Below are positions 47,828-57,389 of a DNA stretch of 64,000 nt, one piece after another (the first letter of the stretch is position 1; every line of letters begins with the position of its first letter). This DNA comes from Phaseolibacter flectens ATCC 12775. GTDB lineage: Bacteria; Pseudomonadota; Gammaproteobacteria; Enterobacterales; Enterobacteriaceae. A program made the translations under genes and the position numbers. The DNA is taken from assembly GCF_000518745.1 (NCBI RefSeq), contig NZ_KI912487.1, forward strand, positions 459,637 through 523,636, written 5' to 3'. Below the pieces are notes generated by a model that saw nothing but the letters and a program-made list of their open reading frames with translations, made no database searches and had not been told where the DNA came from.

Positions 47828-48095
47828 ATTTCCCCTGCTCTATTCTGTTTATATAAGAGGGAGATATTATAGCCTGAAGGGCAATAGCAGAGTAAAAATA
47901 TTCTTGTTTATCCGCAAAGCTGTCGGTTCCCTTTCCTTGACGGACTCCCCGGAATGCAGAGAGATCAGCGGCTAAGGTACCCCCAATCTGCTTTAGGCCA
48001 TTCACCTCGTCGTAACGGGTTGCAGGCTGTGCCCATGGCTGCCCGCAAAGGATATCGCCTTCCCACTCTCATGACTTCAAACACGGAGAGAACCA

Positions 48096-49223
48096 TTAAG
48101 TCCTTTTGTGCAATAACTGCTTAATATACCCCTCACGGTATAAAGAAATGAAAATTGCCACCGCACTGTACAGAACAAACAGCACCAATAACATTCGAAT
48201 ATCAGACAGACTGTCCTTAAAAGACAGTCCTAATTGGTTTACGCCAGCAATGGCTTTAATCGCCCATGTTGACGGCAGCATACTGGAGATAAATCTGACT
48301 GCAGGCGGCATTGCCTGTAATGGCCAAATGGTGCCAGAAATATAAAATACCGGCAGTGTTAAAAAAGAGAGACTCAAATAGATCATTTCCACTTTTTTTA
48401 GGCAAGCTGTCAGTAAACTGCCTACGCCTAATACCGCCAAAAGGAAAGGAAAAGTGAGTAACATAATCTCCGGCATGTTCGCTGTCTGGCGATAACCTAA
48501 CACCCAAGGCCACAGCGCAAACAGGACGATTGATAAAAATAACCAGATCGGCAATAACGCAGTCAAGGCACCGAGGATCACCGCTATATTGGGTTTGCCA
48601 TTGGCCTTAATCAGCAATAAGACACGAACACTGGCAATCAATAACGTGTGCTGGAGTAGCATAACCAGCATGCCAGGAAAGATGATTGCGGCAAAACTTA
48701 TCCCTGGATTAAATAACGGCATGGTCATGCCTTTCATTGGCGTTAATACACTGCCCGCTTCCTCTGCTGAAAAACCATTTTTTAATAGGATCGAGGTTTC
48801 ATACTGACCGAGTAACTCCTGAAAAGCCGCAGCAACATTCTGCTGAATTTGACCATTGGGGAGGCGATTGGTGGCATCACCGTATACAGGCAGGCTAACC
48901 GGTTTATTAGCGAGGATTTTTTTTTCTAAATCGATGGGTAACACGACAATCGCAAATAAACGACGCCAACCTAAATCCCGTTTAGCGTCATCAAGGCTCG
49001 GATAGCTAATCACCTCTATTTTCGGGCTTGCATCCAGCAAACGGCTGATTTCATTACTGACTGGACTGTGATCATGATCAACTACTGCAACGGGCAGATC
49101 CCAAACCGTATGATTCACATACACCAGACTCATGAGACACAATGAAAGTAATACCAACGCCCACATGGGTTTTTCCAACATCCCCTTCAGGATGTCACGA
49201 AATGTATTGTAGTACAGTTTCAT
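48096..49223 (-). CDS. ABC-2 type exporter permease (YhhJ/YbhR-like), second of a pair
   Basis: A 375-aa membrane protein starting at the ATG at 49223, which overlaps the TAA of the previous permease by one base (the frame opens 30 codons earlier, inside that gene). Architecture: one N-terminal transmembrane helix (MWALVLLSLCLMSLVYV), a periplasmic domain beginning LPVAVVDHDHSPVSNEISRLLD, then five helices and a short cytoplasmic tail. This is the ABC2_membrane_3 layout of E. coli YbhR/YhhJ. The partner ATPase is not encoded nearby. Confidence 0.88.
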   Translation of the reverse strand: MKLYYNTFRDILKGMLEKPMWALVLLSLCLMSLVYVNHTVWDLPVAVVDHDHSPVSNEISRLLDASPKIEVISYPSLDDAKRDLGWRRLFAIVVLPIDLEKKILANKPVSLPVYGDATNRLPNGQIQQNVAAAFQELLGQYETSILLKNGFSAEEAGSVLTPMKGMTMPLFNPGISFAAIIFPGMLVMLLQHTLLIASVRVLLLIKANGKPNIAVILGALTALLPIWLFLSIVLFALWPWVLGYRQTANMPEIMLLTFPFLLAVLGVGSLLTACLKKVEMIYLSLSFLTLPVFYISGTIWPLQAMPPAVRFISSMLPSTWAIKAIAGVNQLGLSFKDSLSDIRMLLVLFVLYSAVAIFISLYREGYIKQLLHKRT

Positions 49224-50374
49224 TACATGGGTTCCTGGTTTTTTAAACGTAAGGGCAAGCGCCGTGAAACCAGCATCCCAATCACAACCGGATAAACCAG
49301 TAACAAAGCACACACACTGATAATTGGTGTACCTGGTACTCGGCGAATAAAAAGATCAAACATCGCCGCTAAAGCATGAGTTAACGGTTCCAGATTAGAG
49401 ATGATTTGAGCGGGCAGTGGCATAGAGAGCTCCGGGACACTGAGACCCGAAAAGGTCATGGCAATACTGACCATGATCCCCATCATGCCATAAGCGGTTA
49501 ATGATGAGCGGGTGAACGTATATAATAACACACCTAAACTTTGTGCCGCCATAATATAGAAGAAAGCAACACAAAAAACATAAAACGGATTACCGACTAA
49601 TCTGGCCCCGGAAATCCAAAGTAATAAAGCCACTTCAGCCATCAGCACCACCGTATAAATCAACGTGTAAGGTGCAAATTTTCCTAATAAAGACCATCCC
49701 ATACTTTCAGCATAAATCAGTGGCTTACTACGCGAAAGGATATAGATCGTGCATGTCACAACAAAGAGCTGAATTAAATGGATGGTTGCAGCAAACTGTT
49801 GGTAATAAATATAACTGCCACTGGCATTAAATAAACTGTGATAGATCAAACTTAATTGTGGCAATGCCGGGACAGCTTTACCTAAACCTGAGGCAATTTT
49901 ACTGCGGTATTCGCTATTTACTGTCGTGACTAAGCCATTAAAATCTTGACTGGAATAGAGCCCTCCCGCATAAAAGAGCGCATTATAATAAAAAGAAACG
50001 TGAGGCTGTTTGCCTGCAAGGACGTCACGTTCAAACCCCGGTGGGATATACAGCAAACCATAGTCTTGTGCTTGTCGCATTTTTTTTATTGACTCCGACA
50101 AGCCACCCCGCCACTCGGTTAAACTGGCATGGGATCCGGCATCCAGTTTACGCGTCAGTTCCTGAGCTAAGGGAGAATGATCATTATCGACGACTGCAAC
50201 AGGCAAATTTAATAACGTCCCTTTTGAGAAATTACTACTCAGTAAAGAAAACAGGATCAGCGGGAAACACCAAGTCAACCAATGAATCGCTGGTTTTTTT
50301 GCGCTGACTCTTAATTCTCTATCAAAGCTGCGGCAAAAATACTTCCAGCCGTATTTTAGTGTTCCCATTGCCAT
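49223..50374 (-). CDS. ABC-2 type exporter permease (YbhS-like), first of a pair
   Basis: A 383-aa protein with the same topology as its downstream partner: an N-terminal helix (HWLTWCFPLILFSLLSSNF), then a periplasmic segment LPVAVVDNDHSPLAQELTRKLDAG, almost the same phrase as in the partner gene, and a multi-helix C-terminal half. The two probably arose by duplication and form a heterodimer. The start overlaps the end of the HlyD gene by 19 nt, so adaptor and permeases form a coupled three-gene unit. No nucleotide-binding subunit is found in this operon. Confidence 0.88.
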   Translation of the reverse strand: MAMGTLKYGWKYFCRSFDRELRVSAKKPAIHWLTWCFPLILFSLLSSNFSKGTLLNLPVAVVDNDHSPLAQELTRKLDAGSHASLTEWRGGLSESIKKMRQAQDYGLLYIPPGFERDVLAGKQPHVSFYYNALFYAGGLYSSQDFNGLVTTVNSEYRSKIASGLGKAVPALPQLSLIYHSLFNASGSYIYYQQFAATIHLIQLFVVTCTIYILSRSKPLIYAESMGWSLLGKFAPYTLIYTVVLMAEVALLLWISGARLVGNPFYVFCVAFFYIMAAQSLGVLLYTFTRSSLTAYGMMGIMVSIAMTFSGLSVPELSMPLPAQIISNLEPLTHALAAMFDLFIRRVPGTPIISVCALLLVYPVVIGMLVSRRLPLRLKNQEPM

Positions 50375-51327
50375 AACGCACTCATTCCCTGTCGTAAGCC
50401 TTGAACTTCCTCAACAGGTCTTAATCTCACTTCAAATGTCTTAAGATCAAAATCCCCTGTTGCCCTGGTTGCACTTTTCGTAGAAAAATCACCCAATGGC
50501 GCAATGTAATACACTTTCGCTGTGACTATTTTGTTATTCAGCGCGGGCACGCGGAGTTGGATTTTATCCCCTTTGCGTACATGGGCCAAAATATCTTCAC
50601 GCAAATTAAAAACAAACCAGCTATGTTGTAACCGGATCAGCGTCAGCAGTGGACTCGACGCCCCGATCAGTTCCCCAATCTCAGCGGGAATTGGCCCGAC
50701 TTCACCATCAACAGGCGCTTTAACCAATAATTCGTCCGCTTGCACCTGAATTTCTTTTAATTGTTGAGAAGCCTGATCCAATTGAGCTTGATAAATGGCA
50801 CGTTGTTCAACGCGATCACCATGCAAACCTTCATCAAGATTGGCTTGAGCTTGACGAACAGACTGCTCAGCCGTTTCTCTCGCACTGCGTGCATTTTCTA
50901 ACTCTTGTGCTGATGCATAGCCTTTATCGGCAACTTTCAGGATCCGGTTATAATTATCTAGGCTATTACGGTAATTCGACTGAGCTGATGATAACTGAGC
51001 CTTTAACTGACGAAGGGTTTCTTCTCTAGTACCGCGTTGTGACATTTCCAAGGTTGATTTAGCTTGGTCTCTTGCCTGCTTTGCGGCATCGAGTTGTGCA
51101 ATTAATTCAGGGGCATCTAATCGCATTAACGGTTGACCCGCTCTGACTTCATCCCCACGGTGTACCAAATGATCAATGACACGGCCTTTCGCTTTAGAAG
51201 AAACAATCACTTGGGGTGCATCCACTTCACCTTGTAATAATAGTTGACTGTTATGTACCCTAAAAAAAATAGCCAGCGAGAATATCGCAACCATACAGAT
51301 AAGGGTAAAAAATATTCTTCTATTCAT
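50356..51327 (-). CDS. HlyD/RND-type periplasmic adaptor of an ABC-2 exporter
   Basis: A 323-aa membrane-fusion protein. A single N-terminal membrane helix (residues 5-22) is followed by a biotinyl-lipoyl half (VDAPQVIVSSKAKGRVIDHLVHRGDEVRAGQPLMRLD). A long alpha-helical hairpin comes next (about 75-190, rich in Gln/Ala heptads, e.g. AKQARDQAKSTLEMSQ), then the second lipoyl half (VKAPVDGEVGPIPAEIGELIG) and a beta-barrel. It would bridge the two inner-membrane permeases to a TolC-type outer-membrane channel. It resembles the YbhG/YhiI group. Confidence 0.9.
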   Translation of the reverse strand: MNRRIFFTLICMVAIFSLAIFFRVHNSQLLLQGEVDAPQVIVSSKAKGRVIDHLVHRGDEVRAGQPLMRLDAPELIAQLDAAKQARDQAKSTLEMSQRGTREETLRQLKAQLSSAQSNYRNSLDNYNRILKVADKGYASAQELENARSARETAEQSVRQAQANLDEGLHGDRVEQRAIYQAQLDQASQQLKEIQVQADELLVKAPVDGEVGPIPAEIGELIGASSPLLTLIRLQHSWFVFNLREDILAHVRKGDKIQLRVPALNNKIVTAKVYYIAPLGDFSTKSATRATGDFDLKTFEVRLRPVEEVQGLRQGMSALWQWEH

Positions 51328-51841
51328 TTTTATCCCCTGTCCTATTTTTTATACAGCCCATTTTAATTCCCTGAATAATATCCAATACTTGCTGAAGAAT
51401 ATCATATTCCACCAAATATATTCGCGATTTTGTGCTAATCAAGGGATAAAAATTTATTAATAAAACAGCAATTAAAATAATCATATTGCTGGTGATTAAA
51501 TCAAATTTAGTAGTAAGAAATTGTCGACTGACCCGGCAAAATAATCACCTAACAATAAGATTCGACCAATAAAGTAAAATAAGGTCAACGGCATGCTGAA
51601 GGGCGTAAAGTCAATTCCCGCTCTTCAACAACGCGATGATTAAGTAAGATGCTTGATTAAGCATGATGCTTAGAATGGTAGCAGACAAGCAGGAAAATGA
51701 CTGGCAATGTATAACACTTGGGTGTAGGGTCCTCTCCGTTTTTACAGACCCTAACTCGTTATGCACTATCCAGTGTGATCCGCTCAATATGCTGCTTAAA
51801 ACGATAAAACGGCATCAAGCAAAATAACGGAGGTCGTGATA
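51328..51841 (-). promoter_or_regulatory. Spacer between LysR gene and HlyD operon with a palindromic element
   Basis: 514 nt with no gene. A perfect palindrome with arms ATGCTT/AAGCAT around GATT (51649-51664), followed by a third partial copy (GATGCTTAG), is the only clear operator-like structure. It could bind the LysR-type protein encoded upstream, although the spacing is one base off the usual T-N11-A pattern. Confidence 0.35.
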
Positions 51842-52828
51842 TTAAAGCTTATCAAATATCGGCATTAATTTTCCATCACCTTTTACCGATACCCCCCGGT
51901 CATCCAATTGAGGACGACCATTCCATCGTTCGGTAACGAAATCGCGAAAATCGATAAAAAGTGGGCTATAACGAGGACGTTGCCGCCATACCAACCAGAC
52001 AGGTAATTCAGGTAAACGCCAGTCTGGCAAAACAACTTGCAAATTACCCGTTTTCACATAACCAGAGGCAAGCCAACCGGGTGTTGCAAGACTGATCCCT
52101 TTCCCTTTGATGACCAAGTTCAATAAACTAAGCAAATTGTTCGATGAAAATCCAGTCGGAGAAAACGTATCAATTGTGACTGTTTCATCCTCTTTATGAA
52201 AGATTAAAGGCCCAGATAACCCATGGTGATGCAAATTGAAAAATTGATGGTTTAACAGATCAGAAGGATGACGAATAGGTGGATGCTGCTTCAAGTAGTC
52301 TGGACTCGCGCATAACACCAGCTTTATCGGTTTCAACTGCCGATGAACCAGATCCTCACTTTCGATTCGACCACTTCTCAGTACCAAATCATCAAATTCG
52401 GGGGATTCTCGATGTAAATCAGCCCTTTCTCTTGAATCTAGGAATATTTTACTTTCTGGATTTTTATGCGTGTATTCATAGATCCACTCATTGGCCATAA
52501 ATTCGCACACAACCGCAGGCGCAGTTAAATGAATACTGCCCTTAATCACATTATGCGGATTACGAAGATCATCAAGCAGAGCTCTGAAGGATTGCGTGAT
52601 GCCTTGAGCATGCAGTAACGCGGTATGGCCCGCATCAGTGAGTACCACACCGTCTGGATTTCGAGTGAATAAAATTACGCCAAGGTAATCTTCAATTCTG
52701 AAAATTGCCTTACTGACGGCTGCGGTACTCACAGCAAGCTCACGTGCAGCTTTAGAAAAACTCCCTGTTTCGGAAACGCGAATAAAAAAAAGCCAATCGC
52801 GCATTCCTCTGTTGTTATCACCTTTCAC
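51842..52828 (-). CDS. LysR-family transcriptional regulator
   Basis: A 328-aa regulator. The N-terminal winged helix-turn-helix is clear: FFIRVSETGSFSKAARELAVSTAAVSKAIFRIEDYLGVILFTR, followed by the linker helix and a periplasmic-binding-protein-like effector domain (from about 95, NVIKGSIHLTAPAVVCEFMANEW). It lies upstream of, and on the same strand as, the HlyD/ABC-2 operon, 514 nt away, so it may control it, but no direct link is visible. The effector is unknown. Confidence 0.9.
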   Translation of the reverse strand: MKGDNNRGMRDWLFFIRVSETGSFSKAARELAVSTAAVSKAIFRIEDYLGVILFTRNPDGVVLTDAGHTALLHAQGITQSFRALLDDLRNPHNVIKGSIHLTAPAVVCEFMANEWIYEYTHKNPESKIFLDSRERADLHRESPEFDDLVLRSGRIESEDLVHRQLKPIKLVLCASPDYLKQHPPIRHPSDLLNHQFFNLHHHGLSGPLIFHKEDETVTIDTFSPTGFSSNNLLSLLNLVIKGKGISLATPGWLASGYVKTGNLQVVLPDWRLPELPVWLVWRQRPRYSPLFIDFRDFVTERWNGRPQLDDRGVSVKGDGKLMPIFDKL

Positions 52829-53899
52829 TAGTTAACCTCCGGTTGCTGTCGCTGAGATGGACTGCCGCTAATCCTATTTATCATTCAGCCAAAAAACAGC
52901 AGAACAGAATGTCTTATGAAAAAACGCCATAATGAGGAGGATTTCCCCATGACTGACACTGAGACGAACGTAACTAATCTAAATTATCGACTATAGAATC
53001 ATCTCAAAAAGTGACAGTTTAGTATAGAGGAACTGTATAAATCAATAATAGTTATCAACAATACCTAAATAATTACCATACTATATACAAGGGCATCAGT
53101 GGTCTACGCAGCCATAATTGTACATAAAACCTCAGTTATTTTTGAGTGATATTTCAAAAACATCATAAAAGTCTGCCCCTCACTAATTAAGGTGTAGGGG
53201 AAAACGAGTAAAAATATCTCATCATTACCGTGCAAATTATGAATAAAAAATTAGAAAAGTCACTGAGTCACTCAGCTAAATAACACACATCACCTTTGTG
53301 AAGGTAGCTATAAAATAAGCCTCACTTTAGCCTGTAATGAATAACATCCAACCTCGTCTTTTTTACAGGCCTCTTATTTTATCGGGGTCAATCAAATTGT
53401 CGAATAAATACCCACTGTATTTTATGTTATTTTTCTGATGACGATTATTTACTAAACATCGACATTTTTCTAAAAATTAAAAAATAAAACTGACCTCTTG
53501 TGGATTGTTACCGAAAACAATCCGCAATAATCAAAACATAAATATAAAAAACATCGTTATTATATTTATTTAGAATAAATATAAAGCAAGCACCTTCTTT
53601 ACTCTGTATTTAACCAAGTGAGCATCATCTCGAATAAGTATATTATTTTCTTCTTTGAGTGTCGTGTACTCATTTGTTAATAATCATTGCAATTAATTGA
53701 GTGAAAACACACATATTCAATTCGGCCTGAGAAAGAAAATCCCTATCGACTTTGTCATGGTTTATCACCCCATTATCTGTTAAAAATCAATTATATTGAC
53801 ACTTATTCCATCCGGTGTATATGATTGCTTTGCATATTTATAATCACTATTGTATAAAATAAATAAAGCAGACACGATCACAAACAGAGAGGTTGTATA
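52829..53899. other. Long AT-rich intergenic region upstream of yagU
   Basis: 1071 nt with no credible gene on either strand. I see one imperfect hairpin (CCCCT-CAC / GTG-AGGGG, 53176-53200) without a T tail, and a sigma-70 promoter near the right end (TTGACA at 53796, TATGAT at 53820). The rest is low-complexity A/T DNA. Confidence 0.5.
53796..53825 (+). promoter_or_regulatory. Sigma-70 promoter of yagU
   Basis: Perfect -35 TTGACA (53796-53801), 18-bp spacer and -10 TATGAT (53820-53825). The start would be near 53832, giving a leader of about 68 nt before the yagU ATG. Confidence 0.75.
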
Positions 53900-54445
53900 A
53901 TGTTCAAAAATGACGCTGGTAAAGTCCTCATATGGGGTACACTGGTGGGCGGCTTTATGAGTTCACTGATCAAGTCTGGGACTGAGGTGAATATGCCTCC
54001 TCGCGTCGCAGGTGAAATCTCCCCCCCCGCTGCAAATATTGATGCATGGTTAGGTTGGTTAAACATCAATTCACATTCTCTGGATTATGTTTATCAAGGG
54101 TTCACTCTTCCTGGTGCAGTCATGCTGTATCACTGGGTCTTTAGCTTTGTCTTTGCGTTTGTCTATGTTGCTGCCAGTGCCTTTTGTCCAAAAATAAGAC
54201 TTTGGTATGGTGCCGCATACGGTATCGTTATTACTCTCGTCATGCATGGCCTATTAATCCCTGCATTAGGCTTTAGGCATCCCATTTACCTTGGTGGACA
54301 AACGGGTTGGCTATGGCGACTTAATGGCTATGAGTTTTGGAGTGAATTGATCGGACACATCTGTTGGTCGGTTTCAATTGAATTTAGCCTTATTGCTGTC
54401 TTGGCTTTGTTAAGCAAGCCATTAACCGGTCACTGGTTTAAATAA
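53900..54445 (+). CDS. yagU: YagU-family inner-membrane protein (DUF1440)
   Basis: A 181-aa membrane protein with four or so hydrophobic helices. Opening DAGKVLIWGTLVGGFMSSLIKSG and NMPPRV, then GAVMLYHWVFSFVFAFVYV, HGLLIPALGFRHPI and SELIGHICWSVSIEF, are typical of YagU, which in E. coli contributes to survival at low pH. An AGAGAGG ribosome site precedes the ATG. An 8-C run (54021-54028) lies within the coding sequence. It is monocistronic, with its own promoter and a downstream hairpin. Confidence 0.88.
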   Translation: MFKNDAGKVLIWGTLVGGFMSSLIKSGTEVNMPPRVAGEISPPAANIDAWLGWLNINSHSLDYVYQGFTLPGAVMLYHWVFSFVFAFVYVAASAFCPKIRLWYGAAYGIVITLVMHGLLIPALGFRHPIYLGGQTGWLWRLNGYEFWSELIGHICWSVSIEFSLIAVLALLSKPLTGHWFK

Positions 54446-54454
54446 GAGTCTACG

Positions 54455-54489
54455 GCTAAATAGATGGCCAATTTGCCAGTCTATTTAGC
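54455..54489 (+). terminator. Strong hairpin after yagU
   Basis: 10-bp perfect arms GCTAAATAGA/TCTATTTAGC, plus an inner 4-bp TGGC/GCCA stem after one bulge, begin 10 nt after the stop. No T run follows, so termination may depend on Rho or the hairpin may protect the mRNA end. Confidence 0.6.
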
Positions 54490-55704
54490 TCTCCGCAACA
54501 CACTGTAGTCCATCCTCTCAGTAAACTGTCTTTTTCTGTTTACCTGTGTGCATTGATTCGATTAAGAGCCACTTTGATCTTCTGCTTACCTGTATGGTTT
54601 GATTCAGTTCAACCCCGTTATTACCGCCTGCTGAACGTCACAGCAGTAATGACCTCCTACTCAACAAAATCCGACTGTCAAGCCATGTCAATACCGACAA
54701 GCAGCATAACGGGTATCGTGCCCTGACATCTGCATGATGGAACGCCCCCTAACCCAGTCAACAAAGTAACAGGAACAAATCAGTCAGCAAATCAAGACGC
54801 CAACATTATTCTTTTTTCATATATGATAATTAAACCTTGGATAAATCATACTCTGGCCAATGGGTCGGGGGGAAAATGACGCCCTGATCCCGATGACAGC
54901 ACATCAGTTGATTAGCTCTATTTATCTGTCAAAGTATGGTAAATGGTAGCGCAGCATCATTACAACAGCAAATGTCTGATATCAGCATGACACGGGGAAG
55001 TCATGTATGCGTTCAGTGCGAATAAGATCTCGCATAAGGCCGAAACAATAACATCGTATAAGTCTCAGCTTGATGTTATCTCATTGCAATCCACCTAGCC
55101 CATTACTCAGGCTGCTGCTTATCTCATTGTTTAAAAACACAGGTAAGCATGACTGCTCTCTCTATTTTGTGGTTATCACTGGACCTAGGCCTCGAATCAA
55201 CCGTGAACCTGTGATAATACACACGAGACCTTTATTTATTAGAAATAATCGTTCATATTTTCAGTGAAAAAACGAATATCTTAGTTTTTTAAGATCAATT
55301 TCGAGATAAAAAAGCATGATATGAAATAGTAGACTGATCTTTGTGAATGACCATTGAAAAGCGTGAATCATCCCTTTCTTTTTGATTAGCCCCCCTTAAA
55401 ATTGCAATTTATTCATCTTATTGTAGGCTGCATTTATTTAAAAAAAAAATGATCAACTTACTTCATTTTGAATAAAAATTGCCGGTTGTTCGCACTGCAG
55501 ACCCAATGCAGTCATACCGTATGCCATAAAGTGCTCCCATGCTTTTTTATTAAGTATTACCAAGGTGTGGCTGAAAAGTGGCGAATATAAACAAACTTGC
55601 TATCTTTAATTTTTGATTATCTTTTTGTACGAACCCAATCCACTTTAGTATCAAATTGCTCGTTTTATTCACCAATACGCCTCTTTATCGAGAATGATTT
55701 TATT
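54490..55704. other. Gene-poor region between yagU and the cycA remnant
   Basis: About 1.2 kb with no gene I can support. The only open frame over 60 codons (55070-55267) has no ribosome site, no family resemblance and an unlikely composition. Composition is mixed, with a GC-richer first half (54600-55000), unlike simple AT-rich spacers, which together with the adjacent pseudogene suggests decayed coding DNA. Confidence 0.5.
54536..54609. repeat. 28-bp imperfect direct repeat
   Basis: Copies at 54536-54563 and 54582-54609 (period 46 nt) share 22 of 28 positions and both contain TTACCTGT and TTGATTC. They lie just after yagU in non-coding DNA. Origin unknown; possibly residue of a decayed gene or a duplicated protein-binding site. 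Confidence 0.55.
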
Positions 55705-56181
55705 ATGATTAAGCACGCAACTTCAGCTGTGAGTCAAGCACAAAATAAACAGACGGTGTCTCGGAATTTGAACCGTCGACACGTGTAAATGATTTCTATT
55801 GGCGGTGCAATTGGTACGGGTTTATTTATGGGGGCAGGTCGCGCGATTTCTATTACGAGGCCATCCGTGATCCTCGCTTATCTCATCATCGGCATCATGC
55901 TTTTCTTTGTATTACGCCCAATGGGCGAATTGCTTTTATCCTCACAAAAATTTACCCCGTTTACCGATTCTAGTGCTGGGTTACTTAGATCTTGGGCCGA
56001 TTTTTTTATGGGATGGACTTATCGGTTTTGCTGGATCATCACCTGTATTGCTGAAATGACGGCCATCACTCGTTACGTCCAATTTTGGTGGGCAATCTGG
56101 CCTGCTTGGACTATCGCTTTAGCTTGTGTGGCTCTATTTGTATTACTGAACATCATGCCGTGCATTGGTTTCTTTTACTGA
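55705..56181 (+). pseudogene. cycA: Remnant of cycA-like amino-acid permease (D-Ser/D-Ala/Gly transporter)
   Basis: The first ~158 codons of an APC-family permease. Residues 1-27 (...VSRNLNRRHV) end in TAA at 55786-55788. The next frame continues in phase: ISIGGAIGTGLFMGAGRAIS, IIGIMLFFVLRPMGELLLSS, then GWTYRFCWIITCIAEMTAIT. In intact CycA the stop position is Gln (NRHIQLIAIGGAIG), so a single C-to-T change (CAA to TAA) explains it. The protein then ends at 56181, around helix 3-4; nothing permease-like follows, so more than two thirds of the gene is deleted. Product cannot be functional. Confidence 0.88.
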
Positions 56182-56432
56182 CTCTCGCATGGTAATTTAA
56201 AAAAAGACATGTCAAACCAATTAATAACCAATAGTTCATGAGGAGATTTCGTCCTCTTTCGCGGCATACCGTTCAATCACGAATTTAGTCTCGTTATCCA
56301 ATAAATATATCGTTGATTGAGGCTATTAATGGGAGTGCAATTCCTATTATGCTAAAATTAGCGTGTGAAGTGAGCTGACGGCCAAGGGTCTTCGACTCGC
56401 CATGATTATCTTTTACTGAATTAGGAGTGATG

Positions 56433-56678
56433 ATGTTAAAAAAACGATTTGCTGTGATGCTAATAACAGCATTGAATATTGCAACTGTCAGCGCAATGGG
56501 TAATCCAGCGTCCTTATATTGTCAGAAATTAGGGGGGAAAAGTGAAATTGCCAGCTATAAAAATGGCGATGAATTTGCAACCTGCCGCTTTCCTAATGGT
56601 AATGTCTATGAAGAGTGGACACTGTTTAGAATGTTCAATGGCCAGCAGCCACACCAACCGACAGATCCCGCGCACTGA
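56433..56678 (+). CDS. Small secreted DUF333 (putative haemolysin-like) protein
   Basis: An 81-aa protein starting at ATG 56433, five nt after an AGGAG site. The signal peptide runs to about residue 21 (...IATVSA), without a lipobox Cys. The mature part, NPASLYCQKLGGKSEIA...GDEFATCRFPNGNVYEEWTLF, is the complete DUF333 domain with its two conserved cysteines, as in YoaF and the Hslj-linked proteins. Function of the domain is unknown; the 'haemolysin' label is historical. It is monocistronic. Confidence 0.85.
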   Translation: MLKKRFAVMLITALNIATVSAMGNPASLYCQKLGGKSEIASYKNGDEFATCRFPNGNVYEEWTLFRMFNGQQPHQPTDPAH

Positions 56679-56738
56679 TTAATTCGGACTGCATGGCCGA
56701 GTCGCCTGTCAACCGTCTTTCATCAGTGAGCCATGGCG

Positions 56739-57377
56739 TCACTCAGCCCGTCGAAATGTCAGATTATACCGCACCGCGCCCGTCAGAAAATGACTGGCGG
56801 GTTTAACCGGTAAGATGCCATGGTAACATAGCCTAGCAACCCCACCCCAAACCACCACATCACCATGTTCCAGTACGATCTGCCGAGTGAGATCACTGCG
56901 CTGATATCCACCAAACTGAAAAACAGCAGGGATACCCAATGAAACAGAAACAATCGGTTGGCGCAAATCCTTTTCATCTTTATCTTGATGTAACGTTAAG
57001 CGGTTGCCCGGTCGATAACGATTGATTAAACAACTGTCCGCTACAAAATCCGCGTACCCTGCGTCATTTGCCCATGCTGCGGCACAATGACTAAACAGCC
57101 TTGGCAATTTACTGAGATCAACAGCGACATGAGGATCAATACGATCACAGCGCTCCGCTTGCCTGCGTGTTTTCGCGTAACGTCCGCATTCAGTCATCGC
57201 AACAGACATCCGATACCCTTTCGGGGTATAACGGTGTCGAAATGGACGTAATTGAGCAATCTGTTCAATCTGCTGTAATAATTGCGACGCTTTATCAACA
57301 GCATACCTTCTCAAAACGATTGCCCCTTCAGCAAGAGGCTCCTGCCAAGGTCGCTCACCCGCAAAAAAATCTAGCAT
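56739..57377 (-). CDS. alkB: Alkylated-DNA repair dioxygenase AlkB
   Basis: A 212-aa Fe(II)/2-oxoglutarate dioxygenase that repairs 1-methyladenine and 3-methylcytosine by oxidative demethylation. The iron ligands are His and Asp in LHQDKDE and a distal His in CYHGILPV. The 2-oxoglutarate-binding arginines are in GAVRYNLTFR. CLINRYRPGNRLTLHQD and FGGYQRSD are near-identical to the E. coli type. It follows apbE by 12 nt on the same strand. In E. coli, ada precedes alkB in this interval; no ada is present here, so its adaptive control is unclear. Confidence 0.95.
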   Translation of the reverse strand: MLDFFAGERPWQEPLAEGAIVLRRYAVDKASQLLQQIEQIAQLRPFRHRYTPKGYRMSVAMTECGRYAKTRRQAERCDRIDPHVAVDLSKLPRLFSHCAAAWANDAGYADFVADSCLINRYRPGNRLTLHQDKDEKDLRQPIVSVSLGIPAVFQFGGYQRSDLTRQIVLEHGDVVVWGGVARLCYHGILPVKPASHFLTGAVRYNLTFRRAE

Positions 57378-57389
57378 GATCCTCTCATC

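Noticed and set aside
47790-48005. 71-codon minus-strand open frame before the 2-oxoglutarate oxygenase gene
   Set aside because: It overlaps the start of the oxygenase gene in another frame and resembles no family; only a GC-rich patch remains unexplained.
53176-53200. Hairpin in the yagU upstream region as a terminator
   Set aside because: No gene ends nearby and there is no T run; probably chance.
55070-55267. 65-codon open frame in the gene-poor region
   Set aside because: No ribosome site, no signal or domain, and composition not typical of coding DNA here.
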